The notes: generated by a model from the letters alone, not told the origin. Positions 28,984 to 37,683 are shown, counted from the first letter of the stretch. The stretch: DNA of 64,000 nucleotides from an uncultured Rhodanobacteraceae bacterium (GCA_937928755.1 CALEZI010000058.1:59068-123067); one strand, 5' to 3'. Numbers and translations: made by a program.

Positions 28984-29085
28984 TCGGTTTTCGCTGTCGC
29001 TGGTTTGGAACCACCATGGGAAGCGAATCCGCGCCGGCCGATTTCGCGAAGTGGTGGTTCAAGTCGCTCATTGAAGGGCAGTGTG

Positions 29086-29202
29086 GTCCGCAAAGGACCC
29101 AAAGAACGCAAAGGAAAGCGGAAGGCCCGGATCAGTGGATCGGCTATCGCGAGTCTGCTGCATTCGAATGCTCTCTTTGCGTTCTTTGCGTCCTTTGCGG
29201 AC
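29086..29202. repeat. CGCAAAGGA-family inverted repeat in the mltG-holB gap
   Basis: GGTCCGCAAAGGACCC...AACGCAAAGGAAAGC on the left and CTCTTTGCGTTCTTTGCGTC / CTTTGCGGAC on the right. It fills the position where tmk is often found. Nothing else is seen in the 254-bp gap. Confidence 0.85.
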
Positions 29203-29237
29203 AAAAAACAGGCTCCAGGTTCGCTGAAGACTGCGCT

Positions 29238-30275
29238 TCACTTCTGCCCCAGTTGAAACTTGCGCACTGCCGCATTGTGCTCGGCGAGCGTGCGCGAGAA
29301 TACGTGGCTGCCGTCGCCGCGGGCGACGAAGTACATGGCCTCGGTGGTCGCTGGCTTGACGCTGGCCTCGATGGCCGCACGCCCGGGCAGCGCGATCGGG
29401 GTCGGCGGCAGGCCGAATCGGGTGTAGGTGTTGTACGGCGTGTCGGTTTCCAGGTCGACCCGGCGCAGATTGCCATCGAAAGCGTCGCCGAGGCCGTAGA
29501 TCACGGTCGGATCGGTCTGCAGGCGCCAGCCGAGGCGCAGCCGGTTGACGAATACGCCGGCAATCTCGGGACGTTCACCGGCACGCCCGGTTTCCTTTTC
29601 GACGATCGAGGCCAGAATCAGGGCCTGATAGGGGTCGGCCAGCGGCAGTTCCGGGGCGCGCGCATGCCACAACTCGGAAAGCAACTTCTTCTGTGCCCAA
29701 TAGGCCCGCTTGAGCAGTTCCACATCGCTGAACCCGCGCGGAAAGAAATACGTGTCCGGCAGGAACAAACCCTCCGCGTGGACTTCGGGCGCACCGATTC
29801 GAGTCAGCACTTCGCTGTCGGACAATCCGCCGATCGACTGCGTCAGCTCCTGCACCGATGCCAGCGCGATGCGCAGGTCGCGGAAACGCGATCCTTCGAG
29901 GATGGTGATCCGATACTGGACCACGCGGCCATCGGCGATCGCCTGCAGCAGGTCGCGCGGCGTGGTGTTGGCGGCGATGCGGTATTCGCCGGCCTGCAGC
30001 TTCTGGGCAACGCCCATGCGTTCGGCCAGCAAGCGCCATTGCCAGTAGTGCGCGCGACTGATGCCCTGCTCGTCCAGACGTTGCGCCAGATCCTTCAGGC
30101 GCATGCCGCGGCTGAACTCGACGACCTGCTCGATGCCGCCCAGGGTGTGCGATTCGAAACGGTGGTAATCGCGCCAGCCGATCCAGGCGACCGCCGACAG
30201 CGCGATCGCCACGCAGGCCAGCAGCAGCACCCAGCGCACGCGCCCGAGCAGGGCGCTCGGTTGCGCCCGCTTCAT
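29238..30275 (-). CDS. mltG: Endolytic murein transglycosylase MltG
   Basis: 345 residues from the ATG at 30275, overlapping pabC by 4 bp. One N-terminal membrane helix (about 14-35), a LysM-like region (AGEYRIAANTTPRDLLQAI), and the YceG core with catalytic Glu226 in ILASIVEKETG, FVNRL and QTDPTVIYGLG. It cleaves nascent glycan strands and limits their length at the inner membrane. Confidence 0.94.
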   Translation of the reverse strand: MKRAQPSALLGRVRWVLLLACVAIALSAVAWIGWRDYHRFESHTLGGIEQVVEFSRGMRLKDLAQRLDEQGISRAHYWQWRLLAERMGVAQKLQAGEYRIAANTTPRDLLQAIADGRVVQYRITILEGSRFRDLRIALASVQELTQSIGGLSDSEVLTRIGAPEVHAEGLFLPDTYFFPRGFSDVELLKRAYWAQKKLLSELWHARAPELPLADPYQALILASIVEKETGRAGERPEIAGVFVNRLRLGWRLQTDPTVIYGLGDAFDGNLRRVDLETDTPYNTYTRFGLPPTPIALPGRAAIEASVKPATTEAMYFVARGDGSHVFSRTLAEHNAAVRKFQLGQK

Positions 30276-31051
30276 GGCCGCACCCTGGACCCGAACTGGG
30301 CATCCCAACGCAGCTGCAAGCGGCGTACCTCATGGTCGCTGTGCCAGCGTTGCTGCGCCAGTTGAACCGCCTGGCGCGGGCCATGCAGCGCATTCGTCAG
30401 AACCACGGCGTCCGCCGACTCTATCGACGCAACCGTCAACGCCGCCTCGCGGGCGTCGACCTCAGCAATCAGCCAGCGGCGCGCGACCCCGGCGATGCCG
30501 CAAGCATCCAGTGCAGGCGTCAACCACTGACCGCCGCGACGCACGAACAGATTGCCTGCGGTGGCGGCAATGGCATTTCCTTGTGTATCCAGCATCAACC
30601 CCTCGTCGATCGCACTATCGCGCCACTCTGCCCGCGCCAGCACCTGTTCCAGCCGGTTCAGATGCTTGATCCCCGCCAGCGCCGGTTGCTGCGCGAGGCG
30701 AGTCTGGCACCAACGCAGGCGCAGCGCAGGCGCGCCCGGCGCGTAGGCCGAAACAAACAGCAGCAGGCGCGGGTGCGGCTGCGGCAGTCGAGCATAACCG
30801 CGCGGCCCGCTGCCGGCGCTGTAGATCACCTTGAGCACCGACTGCGAGTGAACTTGTGCCCGGCGTCGGGCGCGCCGCAACAGGGCAACCATGTCCGGCT
30901 CAGGCAAGCCGAGTCGCCGGCAACCCAGCGCCAGCCGCTGCATATGCCAGTCCCACAGCGGCGCATGCCCGCCACTGAAGCGGATGGTCTCGAACAGGCC
31001 ATCGCCATAGTGCAGGCCGCGATCGTCGCGCATTCGGTCGCCGGCGCTCAC
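30272..31051 (-). CDS. pabC: Aminodeoxychorismate lyase
   Basis: 259 residues from the GTG at 31051, whose GTGA overlaps the pabB stop. Fold-type IV PLP enzyme: GLHYGDGLFETIRF (12-25), PLP-binding Lys129 in GIKHLNRLEQVLA, and IDEGLMLDTQGNAIAATAGNLF. It converts 4-amino-4-deoxychorismate to p-aminobenzoate and pyruvate for folate synthesis. Its coupling to pabB supports this over the branched-chain aminotransferase alternative. Confidence 0.9.
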   Translation of the reverse strand: MSAGDRMRDDRGLHYGDGLFETIRFSGGHAPLWDWHMQRLALGCRRLGLPEPDMVALLRRARRRAQVHSQSVLKVIYSAGSGPRGYARLPQPHPRLLLFVSAYAPGAPALRLRWCQTRLAQQPALAGIKHLNRLEQVLARAEWRDSAIDEGLMLDTQGNAIAATAGNLFVRRGGQWLTPALDACGIAGVARRWLIAEVDAREAALTVASIESADAVVLTNALHGPRQAVQLAQQRWHSDHEVRRLQLRWDAQFGSRVRP

Positions 31052-32493
31052 GACGCCATACCCAGCGCGCGCAGCATGCCGAGCGCCTTGGATCGGGTTT
31101 CCTTGAGTTCGCGTCTCGCAATCGAGTCGGCGACGATGCCGGCACCCGCCCGCCACAGCAGGCGATCGCGCTCTACCGAGATCGTGCGGATCAGGATATT
31201 GAGGTCGAGCGAACCATCGTCTCCGATATAGCCGAGCGCCCCGGTATAGGCGCCGCGGCCGATCTGCTCCAGCTCACCGATGATCTGCATGCAGCGCACC
31301 TTGGGGCAGCCGGTGATGGTGCCGCCGGGAAAGAGCGCGCGCAGCAGCGACCACACGGTGACACCCTCGCGCAGCCGACCGCTGACGTTGGAGACCAAGT
31401 GATGCACGTGGGCGTAACTTTCGATGCCGCCGAGTTCGTCGACGCGAACGCTGCCGGGAACGCAGACGCGCCCGAGATCGTTGCGTTCGAGGTCGATCAG
31501 CATGATGTGTTCGGCGCGTTCCTTGGGATCGCGCTGCAACTCGGCCAGCAGATGCGCATCGACCGTCGCATCGGCATCCCGTCGGCGAGTGCCGGCGATT
31601 GGCCGGGTGTCGACCCGATCGCCGCGGACACTGACCAGACGTTCCGGCGACGACGACGCCAGCCCCCAGGCGCCATGGCTGAGCAAGGCCGCGAATGGCG
31701 CCGGATTCGCCGCCGTCAGGCGCGCGAACAACGCGTCGAGATCGATGGGCTCAGCCGCGCGGGCGCGCCACGCACGCGACAGGTTGACCTGGAACACGTC
31801 GCCGGCGAGCAAGTAATCGTGGATGCGCGCGACGCCGTCGAGGAAACGCTGCGGATCGTCCTCGCTGATCCTCAAAGCGGAGCTAACTCCGCTGCCTTGC
31901 TCTGGTAGAGCGGAGCTTGCTCCGCTGCCTTGCCCTGGTAGAGCAGAGCTTGCTCCGCTGCCTTGCCCTGGTAGAGCAGAGCTTGCTCCGCTGCCTTGCC
32001 CTGGTAGAGCGGAGCTTGCTCCGCTGCCTTCGCTGGCAGCCACCAGCCGATCGCGCCAATTTTCGCGATCCGCGCCCAGCAGCTCGCAGCGCTGCGTCAG
32101 CCGGTCTCGCACCAACACCGCCGGCACCCGCCACAGCAGAGCCAGCGGCTCGTCGAGTTCAGGCTGCAGGCACGCCACGCTTGGCTCGAACACGCTGCCG
32201 AACTCATAGGCCAGGTAAAGCAGCCAGCCGCCCGCAAATGGCGTACCGGAATCCACCGTCATGCCCACCTTGAGGGAACGCAACTGGTGTTCGAACGCCG
32301 CCAGTTGCCGCGCATGTTCGGGATGCCCCGGATACGGCACGACCAGTGGCGACGATTCGGTCAGCGGCAGCAGGTCGAAGCGCCCCTGTGGCCCGGACGC
32401 CGCGCTCAGCAGCAGCGCCGGCGCCATCTCTGCGCCCAGGCGACGACGCAGTTCGGCGAAATCGAGCGCGGCTACATAGGGTTCAGCCTGCAT
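31048..32493 (-). CDS. pabB: Aminodeoxychorismate synthase component I
   Basis: 481 residues from the ATG at 32493 (a GTG two codons earlier is possible). The N-terminal subdomain (about 1-150) and the chorismate-binding domain (about 210-480: FQVNLSRAWRAR, SSSPERLVS, TRPIAGTRRR, ELGGIESYAHVHHLVSNV, FPGGTITGCPKVRCM) are intact. It makes 4-amino-4-deoxychorismate from chorismate using ammonia from PabA, which is not in this window. Between the two parts lies a linker of five 11-residue repeats (GSGASSALPGQ) encoded by five 33-bp units, not a normal feature of the family. Confidence 0.92.
   Translation of the reverse strand: MQAEPYVAALDFAELRRRLGAEMAPALLLSAASGPQGRFDLLPLTESSPLVVPYPGHPEHARQLAAFEHQLRSLKVGMTVDSGTPFAGGWLLYLAYEFGSVFEPSVACLQPELDEPLALLWRVPAVLVRDRLTQRCELLGADRENWRDRLVAASEGSGASSALPGQGSGASSALPGQGSGASSALPGQGSGASSALPEQGSGVSSALRISEDDPQRFLDGVARIHDYLLAGDVFQVNLSRAWRARAAEPIDLDALFARLTAANPAPFAALLSHGAWGLASSSPERLVSVRGDRVDTRPIAGTRRRDADATVDAHLLAELQRDPKERAEHIMLIDLERNDLGRVCVPGSVRVDELGGIESYAHVHHLVSNVSGRLREGVTVWSLLRALFPGGTITGCPKVRCMQIIGELEQIGRGAYTGALGYIGDDGSLDLNILIRTISVERDRLLWRAGAGIVADSIARRELKETRSKALGMLRALGMAS
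31876..32040. repeat. Five tandem 33-bp palindromic units inside pabB
   Basis: Each unit contains AGCGGAGCTTGCTCCGCT or a close variant (8-bp arms, TT centre) followed by GCCTTGCCCTGGTAG. Units 2-4 are nearly identical; units 1 and 5 are diverged at the edges. The length is a multiple of three and the chosen strand has no stop, so pabB stays open. Confidence 0.95.
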
Positions 32494-32571
32494 GGGCACA
32501 TCGGCAGCGCACGGGCGTAATGACGAGCAGTCTACGGGTTCTGGACCGTTGCCCGGTGAACGCAGGCTGTT

Positions 32572-32808
32572 GTGGGTCCAGACTGGTCAGGGCGCTTCTG
32601 GTGGTGAAGAGCGTCCAGACAAGTCTGGACCCACAACAGCCAAAGCCCTTCAGGACCAGGAAGCTAGGGCGTCCAGACCGGTCTGGACCCACTACAGCCA
32701 AAACCCGTCAGGATCTTGAAGCGGGAGCGTCCAGACAAGTCTGGACCCACAACCGCCAAAGCACTTCAGGTCCATGAAGCGGGAGCGTCCAGACCAGTCT
32801 GGACCCAC
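32572..32808. repeat. 58-bp-period array of GTCCAGAC palindromes
   Basis: Perfect 18-bp palindromes GTCCAGAC-NN-GTCTGGAC at 32613, 32671, 32729 and 32787 (starts), exactly 58 bp apart, each followed by CCAC. A degenerate inverted copy is at 32575. The intervening 40 bp are related to each other (CAGCCAAAGCCCTTCAGGA type). It fills the 319-bp gap between pabB and fabF, where I see no gene; it could act on transcription between them. Confidence 0.92.
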
Positions 32809-32818
32809 GCGCGGGGCC

Positions 32819-34063
32819 TCACATCCGCTTGAAGATCAACGTCCCGTTGGTGCCGCCAAACCCGAACGAATTCGACATGACGATATCGAGCTGCGCCTGG
32901 CGCGAGGTGTTCGGCACCAGATCGAGATCGATGCCTTCGTCGGGGTTGGCCAGGTTGATGGTCGCCGGCACCACCTGGTCGCGCAACGCCAGCACGCAGA
33001 AAATCGCTTCGACTGCGCCGGCGGCTCCGAGCAGGTGACCCGTGACCGACTTGGTCGAACTGACCATCACGCCGGGCGCAGCGCTGCCGAAGGTGCTCTT
33101 GATCGCCAGTGCTTCGCCACGATCGCCGAGCGGCGTCGATGTCGCGTGCGCGTTGACGTACTGCACGTCGCCGGCGTTGATGCCGGCATCGGCGAGCGCC
33201 GCGACCATCGATGCCGCCGCTCCCGCACCATCTTCTGGCGGCGCGGTCATGTGATAGGCATCGTCGCTCATGCCGAATCCGATCAACTCGGCGTAAATGC
33301 GCGCGCCGCGCGCCCTGGCGTGTTCATACTCTTCCAGCACCATGGCTCCGGCGCCGTCGCTGAGCACGAAGCCGTCGCGGTCGCGATCCCACGGCCGGCT
33401 GGCGGCCTTGGGGTCGTCGTTGCGCTCGCTGAGGGCGCGCGCCTGCACGAAACCGCCGATCGCCGTCGGCGTGGTGGCGTGTTCAGTGCCGCCGGCGAGC
33501 ATGACGTCCGCATCGCCGTAAGCGATCAACCGCGCCGCAACGCCGATGTTGTGGGTGCCGGTGGTACAGGCGGTGACGATCGACAGATTCGGGCCCTTGA
33601 CGCCGAAATGGATGCCGAGGTGGCCAGCGACCATGTTGATGATCGTGCCGGGCACGAAGAACGGCGAAATCTTGCGCGGACCGCCTTCATGCCAGGTCAA
33701 CGTGGTCTTTTCGATGGTCGAAATGCCGCCGATACCGGCCGCCATCATTACGCCGAAACGACTCTTCATCGCCTCAGGCACCGGATCCAGACCGGCGTCG
33801 CGCACCGCCTGCGTACCCGCGGCGATGCCGTAGTGGATGAACGGATCCATCCGCCGCGAGTCTTTCGGCGGAACCCAGGCGTTGACGTCGAAGCCCTGCA
33901 CCTGGCCGGCAAAACGGGTGGCAAAGGCCGAACAATCGAAATGGGTGATCGGCCCGATGCCGCTGCGGCCGGCGACGACGTTGTCCCACGCGGTGGGAAT
34001 ATCGCTGCCAACCGGCGATACGATGCCGAGCCCGGTCACTACGACGCGACGAGCGCTACGCAT
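32819..34063 (-). CDS. fabF: Beta-ketoacyl-ACP synthase II
   Basis: 414 residues. Catalytic Cys166 in VTACTTGTHNI, His306 in NAHATSTPLGD, His343 in SVTGHLLGAAGA, and the C-terminal NSFGFGGTNGTL loop. It elongates malonyl-ACP with acyl-ACP in type II fatty-acid synthesis. GAGG lies 4 bp before the start. acpP is immediately upstream across a polypurine repeat. Confidence 0.96.
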   Translation of the reverse strand: MRSARRVVVTGLGIVSPVGSDIPTAWDNVVAGRSGIGPITHFDCSAFATRFAGQVQGFDVNAWVPPKDSRRMDPFIHYGIAAGTQAVRDAGLDPVPEAMKSRFGVMMAAGIGGISTIEKTTLTWHEGGPRKISPFFVPGTIINMVAGHLGIHFGVKGPNLSIVTACTTGTHNIGVAARLIAYGDADVMLAGGTEHATTPTAIGGFVQARALSERNDDPKAASRPWDRDRDGFVLSDGAGAMVLEEYEHARARGARIYAELIGFGMSDDAYHMTAPPEDGAGAAASMVAALADAGINAGDVQYVNAHATSTPLGDRGEALAIKSTFGSAAPGVMVSSTKSVTGHLLGAAGAVEAIFCVLALRDQVVPATINLANPDEGIDLDLVPNTSRQAQLDIVMSNSFGFGGTNGTLIFKRM

Positions 34064-34071
34064 AGAGCCTC

Positions 34072-34173
34072 GAGGGAAAAAGGAAAAAGGAAAAAGGAAA
34101 AAGGGAAAGCCGGGTTCGAGGCAGGGGGGCCTGACGGCTCTTCCCTTTTCCTTTTTCCATTTCCCTTTTTCCT
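34072..34173. repeat. Polypurine/polypyrimidine inverted repeat (acpP-fabF gap)
   Basis: GGAAAAA heptads at 34072-34109 and the complementary TTTTTCC tract at 34140-34173, the same family as 16332-16611. It separates acpP from fabF. Confidence 0.85.
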
Positions 34174-34214
34174 TCGGCGTAGAGCGCGACGCTGTCGCGC
34201 ACTGCGCCGTTCGA

Positions 34215-34454
34215 TCAGGCCTTGACGTTGGCCTTGATGTAATCGATTGCCTGCTGGACCGAGGTGATCTTCTCGGCTTCCTCGTCCGGGATTTCGCACT
34301 CGAACTCTTCTTCGAGCGCCATCACCAGTTCGACGGTGTCCAGCGAGTCGGCGCCGAGATCGTCGACGAAGGAGGAGTTCGGCTTGACTTCGTCTTCCTT
34401 CACGCCCAGACGGTCGACAACGATCTTCTTGACGCGATCTTCGATGCTGCTCAT
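34215..34454 (-). CDS. acpP: Acyl carrier protein
   Basis: 79 acidic residues with the phosphopantetheine site Ser37 in GADSLDTVELVM. The sequence matches bacterial AcpP along its length (MSSIEDRVKKIVVDRLGVKE). It carries the growing acyl chain between Fab enzymes. It sits in the usual fabG-acpP-fabF order. Confidence 0.97.
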   Translation of the reverse strand: MSSIEDRVKKIVVDRLGVKEDEVKPNSSFVDDLGADSLDTVELVMALEEEFECEIPDEEAEKITSVQQAIDYIKANVKA

Positions 34455-34512
34455 GGTTTCGTAGGTTCCTGCCGAAAAGGGGTGAGATGATAGTGAAAGG
34501 TGATGCTGCCGA

Positions 34513-34650
34513 CTAGGGACACTCTGAGCAGGTCCAGCGGCTCGTCATTGCAAGCGCAGCGAAGCAATCCAGTCCTTTGATCGTAATTGCATTTCTGGAT
34601 TGCCGCGGCGCTTTGCTCCTCGCAATGACGACTCGTTCAGATTGCCCTAG
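34513..34650. mobile_element. MITE-like element reaching the fabG stop codon
   Basis: Ends CTAGGG (34513) and CCCTAG (34645-34650); inside are degenerate copies of the terminal repeat seen at 16404-16565 and the CGTCATTG...CAATGACG inverted repeat (34543-34630). The fabG stop (34647-34649) falls within the right end. It has no coding capacity. Confidence 0.6.
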
Positions 34651-35384
34651 GGCATGTACATGCCGCCGTTGACGTGCAGCGTTTCGCCGGTGATGTAGCC
34701 CGCTGCAGGCGACGCCAGGAAGGCAACCGCCTTGGCGATATCGCTGGCGGCACCGAAACGACCGAGCGGCACGTCGGCCAGCAACGCCTGGCGCTGCGCC
34801 TCGGGCAAGGCACGCGTCATGTCGGTATCGATGAATCCCGGCGCCACCACATTCGCGGTGATGCCGCGACTGCCGACTTCGCGCGCCAGCGACTTGGTGA
34901 AACCGATGATGCCGGCCTTGGCCGCGGCGTAATTGGCCTGTCCGGCATTGCCGGTCAGGCCGATCACCGAAGCGATGCTGATGATGCGGCCCTGGCGCTC
35001 GCGCAGCATGCGCTTGAGCACTGCCTTGGACAGGCGGAACACCGAGGCCAGATTGGTGTTGATGACGGCGGTGAAATCGTCGTCTTTCATGCGCAGCAAC
35101 AACTGGTCGCGGGTGATGCCGGCATTGTTGACCAGCACGCGGATGGCCCCGAACTCGGCTTCCACGCTGCCGACCAGCGCATCGATCGCGCCGGCATCGG
35201 CGACATCGAGCACGCGACCGACGCCGTTGTCGGCCAGTCGCTCCGTGATCGCCGCAGCGCCGGTGTCGCTGGTGGCCGTACCCACGACGAAATAGCCGTT
35301 GGCGGCCAACTCATCGGCAATCGCCGCGCCGATGCCACGGCTGGCACCGGTGACCAGCGCAAGTTTGATGGCGGCGTCAGACAT
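34647..35384 (-). CDS. fabG: 3-oxoacyl-ACP reductase
   Basis: 245 residues of the short-chain dehydrogenase family: NADPH-binding TGASRGIG (12-19), NNAG (86-89), catalytic Ser139, Tyr152 and Lys156 (YAAAK), and the family-typical end ITGETLHVNGGMYMP. It reduces beta-ketoacyl-ACP. The operon position between fabD and acpP supports FabG over other SDRs. Its stop codon lies in the end of a MITE-like repeat. Confidence 0.96.
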   Translation of the reverse strand: MSDAAIKLALVTGASRGIGAAIADELAANGYFVVGTATSDTGAAAITERLADNGVGRVLDVADAGAIDALVGSVEAEFGAIRVLVNNAGITRDQLLLRMKDDDFTAVINTNLASVFRLSKAVLKRMLRERQGRIISIASVIGLTGNAGQANYAAAKAGIIGFTKSLAREVGSRGITANVVAPGFIDTDMTRALPEAQRQALLADVPLGRFGAASDIAKAVAFLASPAAGYITGETLHVNGGMYMP

Positions 35385-35403
35385 GGAAGTCTCTCCGTCG
35401 ATC

Positions 35404-35487
35404 GTAGGTCACGTTGTCCGCATCGCGGACTACGTGACACGCACGCGAATCCGTCACGTAGCTCGCTGCGCGAGCAACATGACCTAC
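35404..35487. repeat. 35-bp-arm inverted repeat with internal hairpins (fabD-fabG gap)
   Basis: Arms 35404-35438 and 35453-35487 pair at their outer (GTAGGTCA) and inner (TACGTGAC) ends. Each arm also contains its own palindrome (GTCCGCATCGCGGAC; GCTCGCTGCGCGAGC), which do not pair with each other. The result could fold as a branched cruciform-like structure. Confidence 0.75.
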
Positions 35488-35507
35488 ATGCGGAATTTGC
35501 GGCGCCA

Positions 35508-36461
35508 TCACGATTGCAATCCCGCCACAGCAGCATCGAAGCCCGCAGGCTCGCCGATCGCCTGGCTTTCGATGCCCGGCGCGATGCGCTTGAGCATGCC
35601 GACGAGCACCTTGCCCGGGCCGCATTCGAGCGCGCGCGTTGCACCGCCTGCAGCCAGTTTCTCGACGGTTTCGATCCAGCGCACCGGCGCATGCAGTTGC
35701 AAGGCGAGCGCTGCGCGAATCGCGTCCGGGTCGCTGTGTGCGCTGACATCGGCGTTGTGGATAACGGGTAAACGCGGCGCGCTGATCGGCACTTGTTTCA
35801 GGTATTCCGCCAGGCGCTCGGCCGCGCCACGCATCAGCGGCGAATGCGAGGGTACGCTGACTGGCAGACGGATGGCACGTTTCACACCACGTTCGACCAG
35901 CGCGGCGAGTGCCCGATCGAGCGCGGCGGCCGAGCCCGAGAGCACGATTTGTCCGGGTGCATTCAGGTTTGCCGGCACCACCGGCTCGGCGTCGGTCGAC
36001 ACCGCAGCGCAGACTTCGCTGAGCACCGTGAGATCGGCATTCAGTACCGCTGCCATGGCGCCTACACCCTCCGGCACGGCGTCCTGCATCAAGCGACCGC
36101 GCTCGCGCACCAGGCGCGTGGCATCAGCCAGCGACAACGCACCGGCACAGACCAGCGCGGTGTATTCGCCGAGACTGTGGCCCGCCATCGCCGCGGGTTC
36201 CGCGCCGCCGGCGGCAATCCACGCGCGCCACACGGCAACGCCGGCCGCCAGCAGTGCCGGCTGAGTGTTGATCGTGCGATTCAGCTCAGCCTCGGGACCG
36301 TCCTGGCAGAGCGCCCAGAGGTCGAGGCCGATCGCCTGCGAAGCTTCCTCGAAGGTCGCGCGCACCGCGGGACGAGCGGCGGCGAGCGCCGCCAGCATGC
36401 CGAGGGCTTGCGAGCCCTGACCGGGAAACACCACTGCGAGATCGTTGCGCATGTTCGGCAT
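35508..36461 (-). CDS. fabD: Malonyl-CoA-ACP transacylase
   Basis: 317 residues (ATG at 36452 is an alternative start). GQGSQ (14-18), nucleophile Ser96 in MAGHSLGEYTA, and His in VPSHSPLM (about 206). It transfers malonyl from CoA to AcpP. It follows fabH by 8 bp. Confidence 0.95.
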   Translation of the reverse strand: MPNMRNDLAVVFPGQGSQALGMLAALAAARPAVRATFEEASQAIGLDLWALCQDGPEAELNRTINTQPALLAAGVAVWRAWIAAGGAEPAAMAGHSLGEYTALVCAGALSLADATRLVRERGRLMQDAVPEGVGAMAAVLNADLTVLSEVCAAVSTDAEPVVPANLNAPGQIVLSGSAAALDRALAALVERGVKRAIRLPVSVPSHSPLMRGAAERLAEYLKQVPISAPRLPVIHNADVSAHSDPDAIRAALALQLHAPVRWIETVEKLAAGGATRALECGPGKVLVGMLKRIAPGIESQAIGEPAGFDAAVAGLQS

Positions 36462-36469
36462 TCGCTGAA

Positions 36470-37444
36470 TCAGAGACGCACCAAGGCCGAGCCCCAGGTG
36501 AAACCGCCACCGAAGGCTTCCAGCAACAGCAACTGATCGGCCTTGATCTGACCGCTGCGGATTCCGTGGTCGAGCGCCAGCGGCACCGAACCCGACGAGG
36601 TGTTGCCGTGTTTGTTGACAGTCACGATGACGCGTTCCATCGGCATCGCAAGGTGCTTGGCGGTTGCCGTGATGATGCGCAGATTGGCCTGGTGCGGCAC
36701 CAGCCAGTCGATCGCATCCTTGCTCAAGTCATTCGCCTTGAGCGTCTCGTCGACGATGCGCGACAAGGTGCGCACGGCGACGCGGAACACCTCGTTGCCC
36801 GACATCAGGACCTTGACGCCGTGATTGGGCTCGTCCTTGAAACCACGCGACACGCCCACCGGGTTGTGCAGCAATTCCTTGTACTGGCCGTCGGCGTGGA
36901 TGTGCGTGGAAATCACGCCCGGCTTGTTGTCGGCACGCAGCACCACGGCGCCGGCGCCATCGCCGAACAGCACGCAGGTGCCACGATCGCTCCAGTCGAG
37001 CATGCGCGACAAGGTTTCCGCACCGATCACCAGCGCGGTGCGCGCGGCGCCGGTCTTGATGAACTTGTCGGCGATGGACAGCGCGTAGAGGAATCCGGTG
37101 CAGGCGGCGTTGACGTCGAATGCCGGACAATCCTTGGCCCCGATGCGGTTCTGCACCAGGCACGCGGTGCTGGGGAAGATCACGTCCGGCGTGGTGGTGC
37201 CGACGATGATCAGGTCCAGTTCCGACGCAGCAACGCCCGCGGCCGCCATTGCCTTCTCGGCGGCAGCCACGGCCAGATCGCTGGTGTACTCACCCTCGGC
37301 AGCGATGTGCCGCTGCTCGATTCCCGTACGCTCGCGTATCCATTCGTCGCTGGTCTCTACCCGCTTCTCCAACTCGGCGTTGGTAAGCACGAAATCCGGC
37401 AGATGGCTGCCGGTCCCGATGATTCGGGAGCAGAGTACTGACAT
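36470..37444 (-). CDS. fabH: Beta-ketoacyl-ACP synthase III
   Basis: 324 residues: Cys115 in VNAACTGFLYAL, His in WLVPHQANLRI and Asn in VNKHGNTSSGS form the KAS III triad. It starts fatty-acid synthesis from acyl-CoA and malonyl-ACP. Directly after rpmF; plsX, located between them in E. coli, is absent. Confidence 0.95.
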   Translation of the reverse strand: MSVLCSRIIGTGSHLPDFVLTNAELEKRVETSDEWIRERTGIEQRHIAAEGEYTSDLAVAAAEKAMAAAGVAASELDLIIVGTTTPDVIFPSTACLVQNRIGAKDCPAFDVNAACTGFLYALSIADKFIKTGAARTALVIGAETLSRMLDWSDRGTCVLFGDGAGAVVLRADNKPGVISTHIHADGQYKELLHNPVGVSRGFKDEPNHGVKVLMSGNEVFRVAVRTLSRIVDETLKANDLSKDAIDWLVPHQANLRIITATAKHLAMPMERVIVTVNKHGNTSSGSVPLALDHGIRSGQIKADQLLLLEAFGGGFTWGSALVRL

Positions 37445-37482
37445 CGATGGCTACGCTCGTCAGGGGATGGGCTGGCGCCCTG

Positions 37483-37683
37483 TCAGCTCTCGCTGTCGAC
37501 TTCCACGGCGGCCTTGCGCTCGATCACCTGGCGCCCGCGATAGAAACCGTCCTTGGTAATGTGGTGGCGCAGGTGCGACTCACCGCTGGTCTGGTCGGTC
37601 GACACCGTCGGTGCGCTCAGCGCGTCGTGGGAACGCCGCATGCCGCGGGTGGAGGGCGTCTTGCGACTCTTTTGAACGGCCAT
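37483..37683 (-). CDS. rpmF: 50S ribosomal protein L32
   Basis: 66 residues, start MAVQKSRKTPSTRGMRRSHDA, typical of L32, followed by HLRHHITKDGFYRGRQVI. The zinc-binding Cys residues of some L32 proteins are absent. It follows yceD by 36 bp in the conserved yceD-rpmF-fab arrangement. Confidence 0.97.
   Translation of the reverse strand: MAVQKSRKTPSTRGMRRSHDALSAPTVSTDQTSGESHLRHHITKDGFYRGRQVIERKAAVEVDSES

Noticed and set aside
32613..32804. CRISPR-like spacing of identical repeats
   Set aside because: The 40-bp intervals are related to one another, repeats are 18-bp palindromes, and there are no cas genes; it is a tandem array of one larger unit.
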